From Paraescarpia echinospica (lineage: Eukaryota > Annelida > Polychaeta > Sabellida > Siboglinidae): DNA of 64,000 nucleotides. The position numbers were made by a program, and so were the translations under genes. Shown here piece after piece: positions 50,725 through 64,000 of the stretch (within the stretch, counting starts at the first letter, position 1; each line of letters opens with the position of its first letter). The notes under the pieces were generated by a model that searched no databases, was not told the DNA's origin, and worked only from the letters and a program-made list of their open reading frames with translations. The stretch is taken from positions 5,646,465 to 5,710,464 of the forward strand of contig CM034537.1 of assembly GCA_020002185.1 (NCBI GenBank). The letters run 5' to 3'.

Positions 50725-50928
50725 ATATATAAATATTATATATATATATATATACATTTATATATATATATACATTTATACATATATATATATACATATA
50801 CATATTTAAACTTTGGAGTTTATTAGTCCTTATGCAAAAAAACTAGCATTCTATAGTTTTTTTCTATAGAATTCTATAGTAATCTATAATATTCTATAAA
50901 ATCGTATAGCATATATGCTATATGAAAC

Positions 50929-51607
50929 CAGGGCTGGGTCCAATTACACAAAATCAAATCAATTAAAATTACTTTTTGTTTCAATTACAATTACACTTCA
51001 ACAATTTCGAGATAAATTACAATACTAAGTTTTCAATTACAAATGCATTAATGGGACCTACCAAAAAGTGTATCAATGATATGGCATGCACCGGTATGTC
51101 GGGTTGACCAGGTCAATCATGAAATATAATTAATTGAACAACTAATGATCTCAGTTTGAATTAAATTGATAAAAATCATTAAAAAAAAACAAATTAAATT
51201 GGAATAAATTTAGCCAATAAGTGAGGTACAAAGATAATTTAACGGAATTTAAAGCGTTCGCACATTGATGATATTGAAGCCACAAAGCTTTCGCTTCAAC
51301 TTCAAGGGGCATACTTTCCAATCAGAAACCTCTAGTTCATAACCACAGTTGCAAGTAATTAAACCAGCCAGAAAATCCACAAGAAAAGGCTTTTGTTGCT
51401 CTCATAGGAGACAGTGCAAATTGAGCACTAAGAACTGTCAGAATCTGCTTCTGAGGAAGTACTATGACTCGGACAGCCTCTAGACCCTTTTTAGCCAGCT
51501 TGCAGCCAGGCCAAAGAAGAAAGGGGATATTGAACCTTGCACAGTGACAGGTGCTAATCCACCCTCTGAGCAAACAGTAGTCTTGGACAATGCCAGCTAG
51601 CAAATTT
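50929..51607 (-). mobile_element. Inverted truncated hAT relic, unit 4
   Basis: Same relic and truncation as at 3819-4497. Confidence 0.7.
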
Positions 51608-52209
51608 TTTTTGCTAAGGTATATAAATCTGCTTGGTGTCTATTATTTAAATACAAAATAAAAATGAATGGCTCCTTATAGTGGCACACTCTTCTCTTGT
51701 CGCTGGCTGTAGTATTTTGTCCAGTCCACCTACTTGTTCATAAACCCCGTGCATTTGTTGTGTTGTACAAAAATATAGTACCCATAAAATGTGATTTTTG
51801 ACATTTGAAAAAAACATTTTGGCATGAACTTAATGCAATAAATTAGGCACATTAGGAGGTTAAGTGGTAGAATGTTTTGTCAGTGAAATGACACATATTT
51901 GGAAGAGTGATTTTTTTGTCATTTATTTTTAATGCAATTTTTGAAAAAATAACTCATTTTGTATGTTTGCTGCTACCATGTCGGAGCAATATTAACATGA
52001 TACCACCTGGCGGATTATTCGTAAAACAGCCATAATTTGTGAACTGCTCATCCTACATCAATGTATAGTGCTTCTAGAGATACAAAATGAGGAGTAGCAA
52101 CTTTTATGTTATGTATTTTGTGCGTAAATGCAACCAAATTGATGTTATTAAAAAAAAAACTGCCACATATTGTAATGCCTATGTTTGTTTCTCTTTGAGA
52201 AACATAAAA

Positions 52210-55200
52210 AACATGTAATTTTGGATAGTGTATTGCTTAAGTTTGTTCTGCTTATATATTGTGTCATAGTATGTTTTGCGTATTAAATATGCAAACCAAA
52301 TAAAAGTTGGAACAATCTGCATAAGAAACAAAGCCACTCATCTAGTTGGCAAATGAGTGGATCAGTGCTCCACCATCGATGACAAAACGTTGTAAGAGTC
52401 TGACCACACACAAGTGAAATTTGTAATGGTTTCGAGCAGGGCTGGGTCAAATTACGTAATTTTAATTGATTCTGGTTTTGAAATTATTCTATAATTGTAA
52501 TTGATTACTTTGTGTAATTGAAAGAATTACATCAATTACAATCAATGTCAGTCATTTACAGAGTTTTGTGACATCACAAAAACTACTTAAAAACAGCTTT
52601 CCCACACATTTTTTCAATCTACCCAGTGCCTAAATAGTACTAATTACCCTGGCAGTGTCCAATATTACTACTGTTTGCTCAGAAGGTGCATTAACAACTG
52701 TCACTGTCCAAAGGTCAATATCCCCTTTGTTCTTTACCCAGTCTGCAAGGTACCACTGCTCAGTGACTGTACTGGACTGTTCTTAGCAGTTTGCACTGTC
52801 TCTTCTGAGATCAACAAAGACATTTGATTACCATTTCCTGGCTTAATTTAACAAGCCCAGGGAGTACAGCATTTTAATTACTTGCAACTAGGGATATTAA
52901 CTAGGAGTTTCTAATTGAAAAAGTATGCCCCTTCAAGGGAAGCCTTTGTCAGTTTGTGGCTTCAATATCATCAACATGCAAAAACTTTATATTTCATTAT
53001 ACAAAAATATCTTTGTACCTCACTTAGTTACTTCAATTCAATTTGTTTTTATAATTTTTATTCCATGCAAATAGAGACCATCTGTTTTCCAAATCATGGA
53101 CAGCTGCTCACCAAGGAAATAGAATAGTGGACAGTTGCTCACCCTTAAGAAAATTTTAATTTCATTTCGGTATTTGGCGTCACTATTACAACAGCGATGT
53201 AATTTTGTGTAAACTTATGTTGTATCTCTCTTCCAGAAATCTACCATTACGCCAATAAAACAAAAGAAATTCTTTATGGCCAGCTTTATAAAGCCAGTGA
53301 GTTAATTGCAACAGAGTCTAAGCTTGAGCTAATCCCCACTAACACAGACTAGGTAGATCTACAGCCGTTCAGACAACAAAGAGGGTTATTTATGTCACGC
53401 CTTGCATTGACTAGATGGTGGAGATAACCACAATCACTGTCTAACTGATCTTCTTGTTTTTTGCCTGTCGTTGACATTGTTTATAAGTTATAGATTAACA
53501 TTGTGTTTGTGAACTGCGATTACTGATGCGGGGTCCTATTATCGCTCACCACAAACATGCCGATCTTGTAAAACAAACTGCAAATCTATATTTAGATTTA
53601 AGATAATGTCAATGTATACACACGTGTTATTTAATTAATGCTTGTAGATGTTACAATTAGAACACATTATAAATAAATACACAACGCCTGCATTTTTGTC
53701 ATGAAACTGACAGGCTGAGGCTGAGCAACTGTCCGCTTTTTCATAAGGGTGAGCAACTGTCCATTTGTTTATTTCCTTGGTGAGCAACTGTTCACTTGTT
53801 ATTTCTTTGGTGAGCAACTGTCCAGTGAGCAATTGTCTGGTGAGCAACTGTCCGGTGAGCAACTGTCCGGTGAGCAACTGTCCGGTGAGCAACTGTCCGA
53901 TGAGCAACTGTCCGAACACCTGTTTTTCAATCCATTCTACTTCATGATTGACCCGTTCAACCCTACATACTTGTGCATGCAATATCATTGATAGACTTGG
54001 TAGGTCCCAGTAACGCATCTGTAATTATAATTGAAATCTTATTGGTGTAATTGTAATTGATTTGAAAATATTAGAATTGTAATTGAAATGACAAATGAAA
54101 AGTAATTGTAATTGATTTGATTTTTTGTAATTGGACCCAGCTCTGGTTTCGAGAATGCATGCCAAAATGTCAGACTTGGGGCATCAGAACTTTGAGGTTC
54201 CCTTGAAGTTGATACGACAATGCAGGAGGTACGGGAAGATTCATGTCAGAATAGAATAAACTCCTCCGGGTCTTCTCCTCAGCTCTCATGCATAATGAAA
54301 GCTAGCCCGCACTGGTTAATGTGATCTGTGAAGTGCTGGATTCTCCTCTTGGTTGCTCTAACTTTCTGCTATCTGTGTTATTGAATAAGTTGTTTTGCTT
54401 GATTGGTGTGGTCAGGTAGAAGGCGTTCAAATTCAGCATATTTCCCACGTTACTCATATCCCTTCGATTCAAGCTCTCCAAGCATCCTTTGTTGTCCAAA
54501 GGAATAGAGTCCTCACGCTCTTTTTCAAAAAGGCATTCTCTGTTCATCAATGCTTCCAAAAAATTCCTAAGTTGACGTCGACAACATTCCTGGTATGCAT
54601 AGCATTCTTCAGAGCACTTCGTTGTCATCGTCGTCGTTATTATCACTGGTAAGTTCCCCAACTACTCAGGTAATCTCCGGGCCATCCACTGTCCAGCATT
54701 CTAAAAGGTGCTGAGGCTGATCATATCACAAACTCCCTTTGCCCTTGTGTTGACATGCTCATGGGCTTGACCAATCGGTATGATGGAGAACCGTTAACTG
54801 CTCCTCGTTATCACCTACTGGCTGCCCGGCCTACTGACCCTCATCATGTCACTCATCTTGCATGCTCGGAAGAAACACATCAAGGTCTCAAATAAAGAAG
54901 GGAATCCACCAAACATAATTGGAACTTATGCACCAGTAACCAGCATGGTATGACTACAGAACTCTCTCGTGCAGCCACGGCGATCCATCTTCAAGAGGCA
55001 ACTCAGTTCCACTATCCTTTTGCATCCGCAAAGATTATCCAGTATAACAACTATCACTTTGTGAAGGTACAGTATGGCTGCTGACACATTCTTAGTGATC
55101 CTGGTTTCGGTTAGAACATCAGGCCATCTAGAACAAATCTTCCATGATGGCCCACAAATTCAGTTCAATATGCATGCATCCTAGCATCACAACAAACTTG

Positions 55201-55477
55201 TCTTCATTGAGAGTTTCTGGGAGTGTCAATTGATTATCTGTTGGAATGTTCATCAGGTTCATCCACCACCAGCATCGGGATGTGTTGCGGGTTGAGGTGC
55301 TTGGTACTGTCTTGCTAGAATCATGTCTAGAACAGATGCTTTGTTGTGAAAAATTGGCGAACGGGCTTCAGTGTATTTAATTGATCTTCCAACAACATCG
55401 AGTACGAGGACCACATGACCAGAACCTGCGTCCGCTTCTGGCCCTCCACGAAGCTCCTGAAGTACCGTATCAATCAA
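52210..55477 (-). pseudogene. Decayed unnamed invertebrate gene, unit 4, split by the hAT element
   Basis: Minus-strand pieces at 55477-54154 and 52428-52210 carry the same ordered fragments as in unit 2. A small change at about 55249 (GAATGTTCATCAGG in place of GAATGTCTTAAACAGG) is unique to this unit. Confidence 0.5.
52437..54145 (+). mobile_element. Non-autonomous hAT-type transposon, unit 4
   Basis: 1,709 bp with CAGGGCTGGGTC left end and GGACCCAGCTCTG right end. GTTTCGAG duplications are at 52429-52436 and 54146-54153. The 15-bp minisatellite is at about 53723-53925. Confidence 0.88.
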
Positions 55478-55615
55478 TGCTACTTCATTTTTAGGCCCGG
55501 TTCACGTTGTTTGCTTAAAAGTACACCATGATACAGATCAATATGGAATATAAGTCACTTTCTCTCATATACTATCAGTTGTATTATTTATTTGTTTTGT
55601 TTGGAAGGAGCTTTG

Positions 55616-56136
55616 TGTTTCTTCTTCAATTTAATCTAGGATAGGCGATATTTAGTCCTAAATTTATTGGTTATGGGGAGAAATAGTGAAGGAAATTAAC
55701 ATTAGAATAGCAAGATTTTATAGTTTTTCACAAATAACATCAATATAGTTCTTATTACGCACAAATTACATAATCCAATAGCTGCTACTCCTCATTTCAA
55801 ATCTGTAGATATATGTTGGTGTAGGATGAAAGGTTCATAAATCAGGGCCATTTTATGAATATTTCATCAGGTGGCAACAATTAACAGGCAAAGCGAGTTA
55901 TTTTCTGTACTTTCAATTCTTTATTGCTAGGCAGGGTTTCTTTTGCAATTTAGTCTAGGTTAGGCGATGTTTAGAGTTAAGTTGATTGGCTAAGGGTGGA
56001 AATAGTTTGGAAATTTATCGTGAAAGTGACATGATTTTATGTTTTTTTGCAAATAATGTCAATATGGCTGCCTCCATGCAAAAATTCTGTGAACATAAAT
56101 GTTGCTACTCTAAATTTGAATCCACAGAGATATAAT
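55616..56136 (+). repeat. Diverged direct repeat and inner inverted-repeat arm, unit 4
   Basis: Equivalent to 10380-10900, with the unit 2-type variants. Confidence 0.7.
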
Positions 56137-56264
56137 GATTGTTGTACACTCAGATCAAAAATATTATTTATGCTCCAACCTATCAGGCGGCACTGAAAAT
56201 TATAATTTTACAACAACTTCAAATGACTGAGGGTCTGGTGATCCCAATATTGACCCCACTATTA

Positions 56265-56265
<1 letters not shown>

Positions 56266-56299
<34 letters not shown>

Positions 56300-56327
56300 G
56301 TCTCTCTGTCCCTCTGTCCCTCTGTCC

Positions 56328-56414
<87 letters not shown>

Positions 56415-56532
56415 CCCCTCCCTCTCTGCCTCCCTCACTCCCTCTCTGCCCCCCCTCCCTCCCTCACTCTCCCCTCTCTCACTCTCACTCCCTCTCTGCC
56501 CCCCTCCCTCCCTCACTCCCTCTCATCCATCC
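56266..56532. repeat. CT-rich microsatellite 2, unit 4
   Basis: Starts like the unit 1 tract, but its 3' part is longer because the CCCTCCCT/CTCACTC block is present about one and a half times, an internal duplication specific to this unit. Confidence 0.95.
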
Positions 56533-56554
56533 AGAAGAAGAAGACCATGCTAAC

Positions 56555-57012
56555 CAGAGGTACAAGAAACAGCATATAACATGCTAATCCAACCAAAACT
56601 TGAGTATGCCTCTCCCATATGGAATCCACCCACTGCCACCCAAATTAAACACCTTGAAAGAGTACAACACTGCTACCAGATTTGTCAAAAATGATCATAG
56701 ACGCCAACAAACTCAGCAGACCTAATAGCCACCCTTGGATGGCCAACTCTTGAACGACGATGCATTATCAAACAAGCAATGACATTTTCCAAAATATTAA
56801 ATAACATAATCAACATGACAACCCCACCAGGTCTACTAATACAGTCAAAAAACAGTAGCCACTACATCAATACAGCAGTGTTCTCTTTCTATCCCCGAGC
56901 AGTTCGTATCTGGAATATGATCCCACCACAAATTTCAAACAGCAATCATGAACCTCCTCCCTTTCACCACACCCAATCACCTAAAAAATATACAAACAAA
57001 CAAATAGCGTGA
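56555..57012 (+). pseudogene. Retrotransposon C-terminal relic, unit 4
   Basis: Same fragment as at 11294-11751. Confidence 0.82.
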
Positions 57013-57152
57013 ATATGTTTTAAAATAAAATTGACACATACCTTAAAAGGGCGGGATAGACGTAGATAAAAAGTTTTGGACTCTTGATAAGCCAAAAGGC
57101 TTCCTTGTTCACATGCCATCTAGAGTTAATTTTCTGGATGGCAATCTTGTTT

Positions 57153-57196
57153 TTGTGGGTAGTTTAACAAGATTTATCTTGTTAAACTATCCACAA
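57153..57196. other. 44-nt hairpin, unit 4
   Basis: Identical to 11892-11935. Confidence 0.9.
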
Positions 57197-57472
57197 CACA
57201 TGCGCACAAACAAGCACCACAAAACTCCTGCGTTAGCTCAAGTTTGGGCTGTTTGGAGTAAATCACCTCAGACTACAATTACAGTATAATCTCGGAGATA
57301 AATAATAGAAAGCTTTGTGTGGTAGTGATTACAAGTTTAAAAACTTCATTTGGATATGTTATTCTGGCACTTTACATAAAATTATACATTCAAAAGCAGA
57401 AAAACCTACATATATATATATATATATCCCAAAAGCTCTTAGTGTATCCAATCCATAACAAAATTTAGTATA

Positions 57473-57686
57473 CCCTAAATTAAAATTCATGTTTTTGAGA
57501 CACTAATGACATAATTTTAATCAACATTCAATCACTTTTGGGGACATTGGTCCACAAAATGTGCACAGAGCCAGCACACATTGTTCTGCTAACAATAGGT
57601 GTCTCCAAGTTGACATGTTGTGATGCAATAGTCTGTTCCTTCAAAACAACCACATAACTGCTCCATGCTTCAGGTGACCAGAGCTG
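57473..57686 (-). repeat. Outer inverted repeat, right arm, unit 4
   Basis: Inverted partner of 50502-50724. Confidence 0.75.
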
Positions 57687-57780
57687 AGAAACACGAGTTC
57701 TAGGTTTTTTTGTCTTCAAATTGTGTCTGTACTTCGGCAACAAATGCACAGCGTTATGATTAGAGCGGCCAAGTGGTGTA

Positions 57781-60700
57781 CAGAATACAAACACATCCAC
57801 AGTATCCTTGATCCTCAACTACACTTTCAACACATCCAGACTCCATGATCCTCAACCAGACTTGGTACTAACACCCTTTAATATCCATAATCCTCAAACA
57901 TAGACAATAGAAATATATATTTAATGTTCACAATACTAAACCACACAGAGTATCAATACATCAAAAGTGTCCTTGATCATCAACCACACAGCGTGTCCAA
58001 CACCAACACATCTGCAGTGTTTACAATACTAAACCACACAGTGTCAACACCCCCCCCAGTTTCCATGTTCCGGAATCAAACAGTCTCAACATATACACAG
58101 CATCATTGATCATCAACCACAGAGTATCGAGACATCCACCCTGTCCATGATCTTCAATCACACAGTATAAATACATCTGGAGTCTTCACAATAATACACA
58201 ACACAGAGTACCAACACATACACAGTGTCCATGATCCTCAAACACAGTGTCCAACACATCCACAGTATCCATGATCATCAAGTACACAGAGTGTCCAATA
58301 CATTTACACTGTCCATGATCTTCAAAGTACAGAATATCAATACATCTGCAGTTTTCACAATACTAAACCACGCAGAGTATCAACACCTCAATAGAGTCTA
58401 TGATTTTCAACCACACAGAGTATCAATACATCCACAGCATCCTTGATCATCAACTACAGAGTATGAACTCATCAACAGTGTCTTTGATCTTCAACCACAC
58501 AAAGTATAAATAACTCCACAGTGTGCTAGTTCCTCAACCATACAATATCAAAACATCCAATCTCTGCGATCCTCAACCACCACATCCACAGTGTCCATGA
58601 TCGTAAACACATCCTTAGAATCCAAGATCTTCAATGACGCAGAGTGTCAACAAATCCGCAGTATCCATGATCATCAACTACACAGTGCCAAACACATACA
58701 CAGTGTTTATAATCCTCAACCATACCGAGTATAAACATTTCCGCAGTGTCTTCGATCATCAACCACACAGTGTACATCACAACAGCAGTATCCTTCGTCA
58801 TCAACAACAGTGTCCTTCAACTGAAGGGAGTATAAATACATCCACAATGTCCATGGTAATCAGTCACTCACGGTATGTACACACGCACAGAGTCCTTGAA
58901 TATTAATTACACAGTGTCCAAACACACCCACAATGTCCATGGGTTTCAACCACACAGAGTACCTACACATACTCAGTGTCCTTGGTCATTAACCACGCAG
59001 AGTAGCTACACATCCACAGTGTCCCTGATCCTCAACCACACAGTGTTCAACACATCCACAATGTCCATGACCATCAACCACACAGTGTTCACATCACATA
59101 TGCCATGTCATTCGCGATTACCCACACTGAGTACCTACACATCGACAGTATCCTTGACCCTCAACCACACAGTTTACATCACATCTGCCGTGTCCTTGAT
59201 CATCAACCACACAGAGAATCAACAAATCCACAGTGTCCATAATCATCAACCACATAGAGTATAAACAAATCCACAGTGTGCTTTTTCCTCAACCATATAG
59301 TGTCAATACATCCAGTCACTATGATCCTCAGACATTCATCCACACATCCACAATATCCATGGTCATCAACCACACAGAGTATATACATGTCCACAGCGCC
59401 TTTGGTCATTAACCACACAGTGTCCAAGATCATCAAGCACACAGGGTATCAACACATCCACCGTATCCTTGATCTTCAACCACACAGTGTACTACACTCT
59501 GCAATGACCTTGATCATCAATCACACAATGTTCATCATATCCGCATTGTCCTTGGTCATCAAACAGACAGAGTTCCAATACATCCACAATGTCCTTGATC
59601 CTCAACTACACAGTGTCATCACTTCCAGTCTCCACGATCCTCAACCAGACAGAGTATTAACACATCCATTGTTTTCTTTATCTTCATCCACGCAGTGTCC
59701 AAAACATAAGCAGTGTCCTTGGTTATCAATCACACAGTGCAGATAACATCTGCTGTGTCCATGATCATCGACCTGACACACTATCAACACATCCACAGTT
59801 ACCTTGATCCTCAATTACACAGCGTCAAGACACCCACTCTCCGTTATCCTCAATCAGACAGAGTATTAACTCATCCATAGTGTCTACGATCTTATACAAC
59901 AGAGTGTCCATACATCCACAGCATTCGCATCAACAACAGAGAAAGGACACATCAACACTGTCCATGATCGTCAACCAATAAGAGTATCAATACATATGCA
60001 GGGTTCACAATACTTAACCACACAGAGTAACAACACATCCATAAAGTCTATGATGTTCGACCAACCAAAGTATAAATATAAACACATCATCCTTGATCAT
60101 CAAACACAGGGTATCAAGACATCAACTGTGTCCATCACCTTCAACGAAACGGAGTATCAATACATTTCTAGTGTTCACAATACTAAACCACACAGAGTAT
60201 CAGCACATCCACAATGTCCATGATCCTCAATCACACAGAGTATCAATACATCTACAGGGTTCACAATTCGAAACCACACAGAGTATCAACACAATCATAA
60301 TGTCCATGATCCTCAACCACAGTGACAACACAACCAAAATGTACATGATCCTCAGTCAACAGTGTCAACACATCCACATTATGCATGAACATCAACCACA
60401 CAGAGTGTCCAACACATTCACACTGTCCTTGATCTTCAAACACACAGAATATCAATACATCTGCAGTATTCACAATAGTAAACCACGCAGAGTATCAACA
60501 CATCCATGGAGTCTATGATTTTCATCCACACAGAGTATCAATACATCCACAGCATCCTTGATCATCAACTACAGAATATGAACTCATCAACAGTGTCCAT
60601 GATCTTCAACCACACAGAGTATAAACAACTCCACACTGTGCTTGTTCCTCAACCATACAATGTCAACACATATAATCTCTGCGAACCTCAACCAGCACAT

Positions 60701-63700
60701 CCACATTGTCCATGATCATGAAACGCACAGTGTAAACACCTCCTTAGAATCCAAAATCTTCAATGACACAGTGTCAACACAACCGCACTATCCATGTTCA
60801 TCAAATGTGTCAACAAAACCAACCTGCATGATCCTCAACCAGACAGGGTATTAACACATCCATAGTGTCCACGATAATCAACCACACGGAGTACCTACAT
60901 AACCACAGTGAGTACCTACACATCGAAGTGTGCTTGACCCTCAACTACACAGTTTTCATCACATCTGCAATGTTCTTGATCGTCATTCGCACAGTATTCA
61001 TAACATCCGCAGTGTTATTGATCATTAACCAGATATTGTGCTATGCATCCACAGTATCCACGATCATCAACCAGTCAGCGTACCAACACATTCACAGTGT
61101 CACTGTTTCTCAACTACACAGTGTCAACACATCCAGTCTTCATAATCCTCAACGACACATAGTATCTACCAGTATATCCACAATGTCCACGATCATCAAC
61201 CAGGCAGAGTATCAACACATCAACATTGTCCTTGATAATCAACTACACAGAGTAATAACACATTCACAGTGTCCTTGATCCTCAATTACACAGTTTCAAC
61301 AAATCCAGTCTCCATGATCCTCAACCAGACTGGGTATTAATACATCCATAATATCCATAATCCTCAAACATAGAGAATAGAAATACATATGTTGTATTCA
61401 CAATATTAAACCATACAGAGTATCAATACATCTACATCCACCCTGTCCATGATCTCCAATCACACAGAGTATAAATACATCTGGAGTTTTTACAATAATA
61501 CACCACACCGAGTACCAACACGTACACAGAGTCATTGATCCTCAACCACAGTGACAACACATCCATAGTGTACACGATCCTCAGTCAACAGTGTCCAACA
61601 CATGAACAGTATCCATGATCATCAAGTACACAGAGTGCACAACACATTTACGCTGTCCATGATCTTCAACCACGCAGAATATCAATACACCTGCAGTTTT
61701 CACAATACTAAACCATGCAGAGTATCAAACACCTCAATAGAGTCTATGATTTTCAACCACACAGAGTATCAATACATCCACAGCATCCTCGATCATCAAC
61801 TTACAGTGTATGAACTCATCAACAATGTCCATGATCTTCAACCACACAAAGTATAAACAACTCCACAGTGTGCTTGTTCCTCAACCATATACAATGTCAA
61901 CACATCCAATCTCTGCGATCCTCAACCACGACATCCACAATATCCATGATCGTAAACACATCCTTAGAATCCAAGATCTTCAATGACGCAGAGAGTCAAC
62001 AAATCTGCAGTATCCATGATCATCAATTACACAGTGCTAAACATATACACAGTGTTTATAATCCTCAACCATACCGAGTATAAACATTTCCGTAGTGTCT
62101 TCGATTATCAACCACACAGTGTACATCACAACAGCAGTATCCTTCGTCATCAACAACAGTGTCCCTCAACTGAAGGGAGTATAAATACATACACAATGTC
62201 CATGGTAATCAGTCACTCACGTTATGTACACACGCACAGAGTCCTTGAATATTAATTACACAGTGTCCAAACACACCCACAATGTCCATGGGTTTCAACC
62301 ACACAGATTACCTACACATACTCAGTGTCCTTGGTCATTAACCACGCAGAGTAGCTACACATCCACAGTGTCCCTGATCCTCAACCACACAGTGTTCAAC
62401 ACATCCACAATGTCCATGACCATCAACCACACAATGTTCACATCACATACGCCGTGTCATTCGCGATTACCCAAACTGAGTACCTACACATCGACAGTAT
62501 CCTTGACCCTCAACCACACAGTTTACATCACATCTGCCGTGTCCTTGATCATCAACCACACGGAGAATCAACATATCCATAGTGTCTATAATCGTCAACC
62601 ACATAGAGTATAAACAAATCCACAGTGTGCTTTTTCCTCAACCATATAGTGTCAATACATCCAGTCACTATGATCCTCAGACATTCATCCACACATCCAC
62701 AATATCCATGGTCATGAACCACACAGAGTATATATATGTCCACAGCGCCTTTAGTCATTAACCACACAGTGTCATAGATTATGAAGCACACAGGGTATCA
62801 ACACATCCACCGTATCCTTGATCTTCAACCATACAGTGTACTTCACTCCGCAATGACCATGATCATCAATCACACAATGTTCATCATATCCGCATTGACC
62901 ATGGTCATCAAACAGACAGAGTTCCAATACATCCACAATGTCCTTGATCCTCAACTACACAGTGTCACCATTTCCAGTCTCCACGATCCTCAACCAGACA
63001 GAGTATTAACACATCCATAGTTTTCTTCATCTTTAACCACACAGTGTCCAAAACATAAGCAGTGTCTTTGGTTATCAATTACACAGTGCAGATAACATCT
63101 GCTGTGTCCATGATCATCAACCTGACACACTATCCCAACATCCGCAGTTACCTTGATCCTCAATTACACAGCATCAAGAAACCCACTCTCCGTTATCCTC
63201 AATCAGACAGAGTATTAACTCATCCATAGTATCTACGATCTTATACAACATAGTGTCCATACATCCACAGCATTCGCATCAACAACAGAGAATGGACACA
63301 GCAACACTGTCCATGATCGTCAACCAATAAGAGTATCAACACATATGCAGGGTTCACAATACTTAACCACACAGAGTAACAACACATCCATAAAGTCTAT
63401 GATGTTCGACCAAACAGAGTATATATATAAACACATCATCCTTGATCATCAAACACAGGGTATCAAGACATCAACTGTGTCCATCACCTTCAACGAAACG
63501 GAGTATCAATACATCTGCTGTGTTCACAATACTAAACCACACAGAGTATCAACACATTGCCAATGCCCATGATCCTCGATCACACAGAGTATCAATACAT
63601 CTACAGGGTTCACAATTCGAAACCACACAAAGTGTCAACACAACCAAAATGTACATGATCCTCAGTCAACAGTGTCAACACATCCACATTATCCATGAAC

Positions 63701-63822
63701 ATCAACCACACAGTGTCCAACACATTCACACTGTCCATGATCTTCAAACACAGAACATCAATACATCTATAGTATTCACAATAGTAAACCACGCAGAGTA
63801 TCAACACATCCATGGAGTCTAT
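57781..63822 (+). repeat. 43-bp satellite array, unit 4 (two higher-order repeats)
   Basis: About 6.0 kb. The ATATGCAGGGTTCAC marker occurs at about 59994 and 63343. A second landmark (start of the segment at 58634 and 61983) gives the same spacing, so the full higher-order repeat is 3,349 bp, close to 78 monomers of 43 bp. The array ends at the same GAGTCTAT boundary as the others. Confidence 0.95.
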
Positions 63823-64000
63823 TCGCCCTCCTGAAGATGTCTATGTCTGCTTATGGATGAGTCGATGTGGAAATATGGTACCTGTTACCACAAGGTTGTT
63901 TAATCCATGAAGTCAATTAGTCTTTCTCTATTTTTTTTCACCAATTCCATGGCTTCCCATTATGTCTTCATAGCCCTCATTGTCTTCTCCCAACTTTGGC
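63823..64000 (-). pseudogene. Retrotransposon endonuclease relic, unit 4 (cut by window end)
   Basis: First 178 bp of the relic described at 21202-21520; the remainder lies outside the window. Confidence 0.75.

Larger units (their letters stand above)
47113..64000 (+). repeat. Giant tandem unit 4 (cut by window end)
   Basis: Full head, debris block and satellite; the tail stops 178 bp into the endonuclease relic. It shares the TGA head variant, the CATGCCATC variant near 57113 and several satellite variants with unit 1, but other variants with unit 2. It has no 1,872-bp duplication. Confidence 0.95.

Noticed and set aside
1..64000. Assembly artefact as the explanation of the four units
   Set aside because: Not excluded, but units carry distinct substitutions, distinct satellite copy numbers and distinct junctions, which simple duplicated contigs would not show.

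Overview
This is eukaryotic, non-coding repeat DNA, almost certainly from an animal genome. It is AT-rich, has long CT and AT microsatellites, several decayed non-LTR retrotransposon pieces, a hAT-type DNA transposon and a large satellite. There is no intact gene, no rRNA or tRNA that I can recognise, and nothing bacterial. The mobile-element relics look like those of marine invertebrates (mollusc, cnidarian or lancelet style). That placement is an inference and I cannot name a species.

Layout: the window is a head-to-tail tandem array of four copies of one giant unit. The units are 1-23066, 23067-38331, 38332-47112 and 47113-64000 (the last is cut by the window end). Each unit runs in the same order: a head with a reverse-transcriptase relic; a CT tract; a block of mobile-element debris; a second CT tract; a retrotransposon C-terminal relic and a hairpin; a satellite array; and a tail that begins with a retrotransposon endonuclease relic. 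The debris block holds a second, inverted hAT relic, the decayed copy of an uncharacterised invertebrate gene, the hAT element that inserted into it, and flanking inverted repeats.

The units differ by modules. Unit 1 carries an extra 1,872-bp tandem duplication and three copies of a ~3-kb satellite higher-order repeat. Unit 2 has one higher-order repeat. Unit 3 also has one and has lost the whole debris block by fusion of its two CT tracts. Unit 4 has two. About 20 kb of the 64 kb is the satellite, whose basic period is 43 bp.

No genes work together here; what can be read is structural history. A decayed gene copy was hit by a hAT transposon, which left a clean 8-bp target duplication. The whole block was then amplified in tandem, and the copies diverged by unequal exchange, CT-tract deletion and local duplication. 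Three short exon-like islands with good splice signals are present and are the only candidates for genic sequence.
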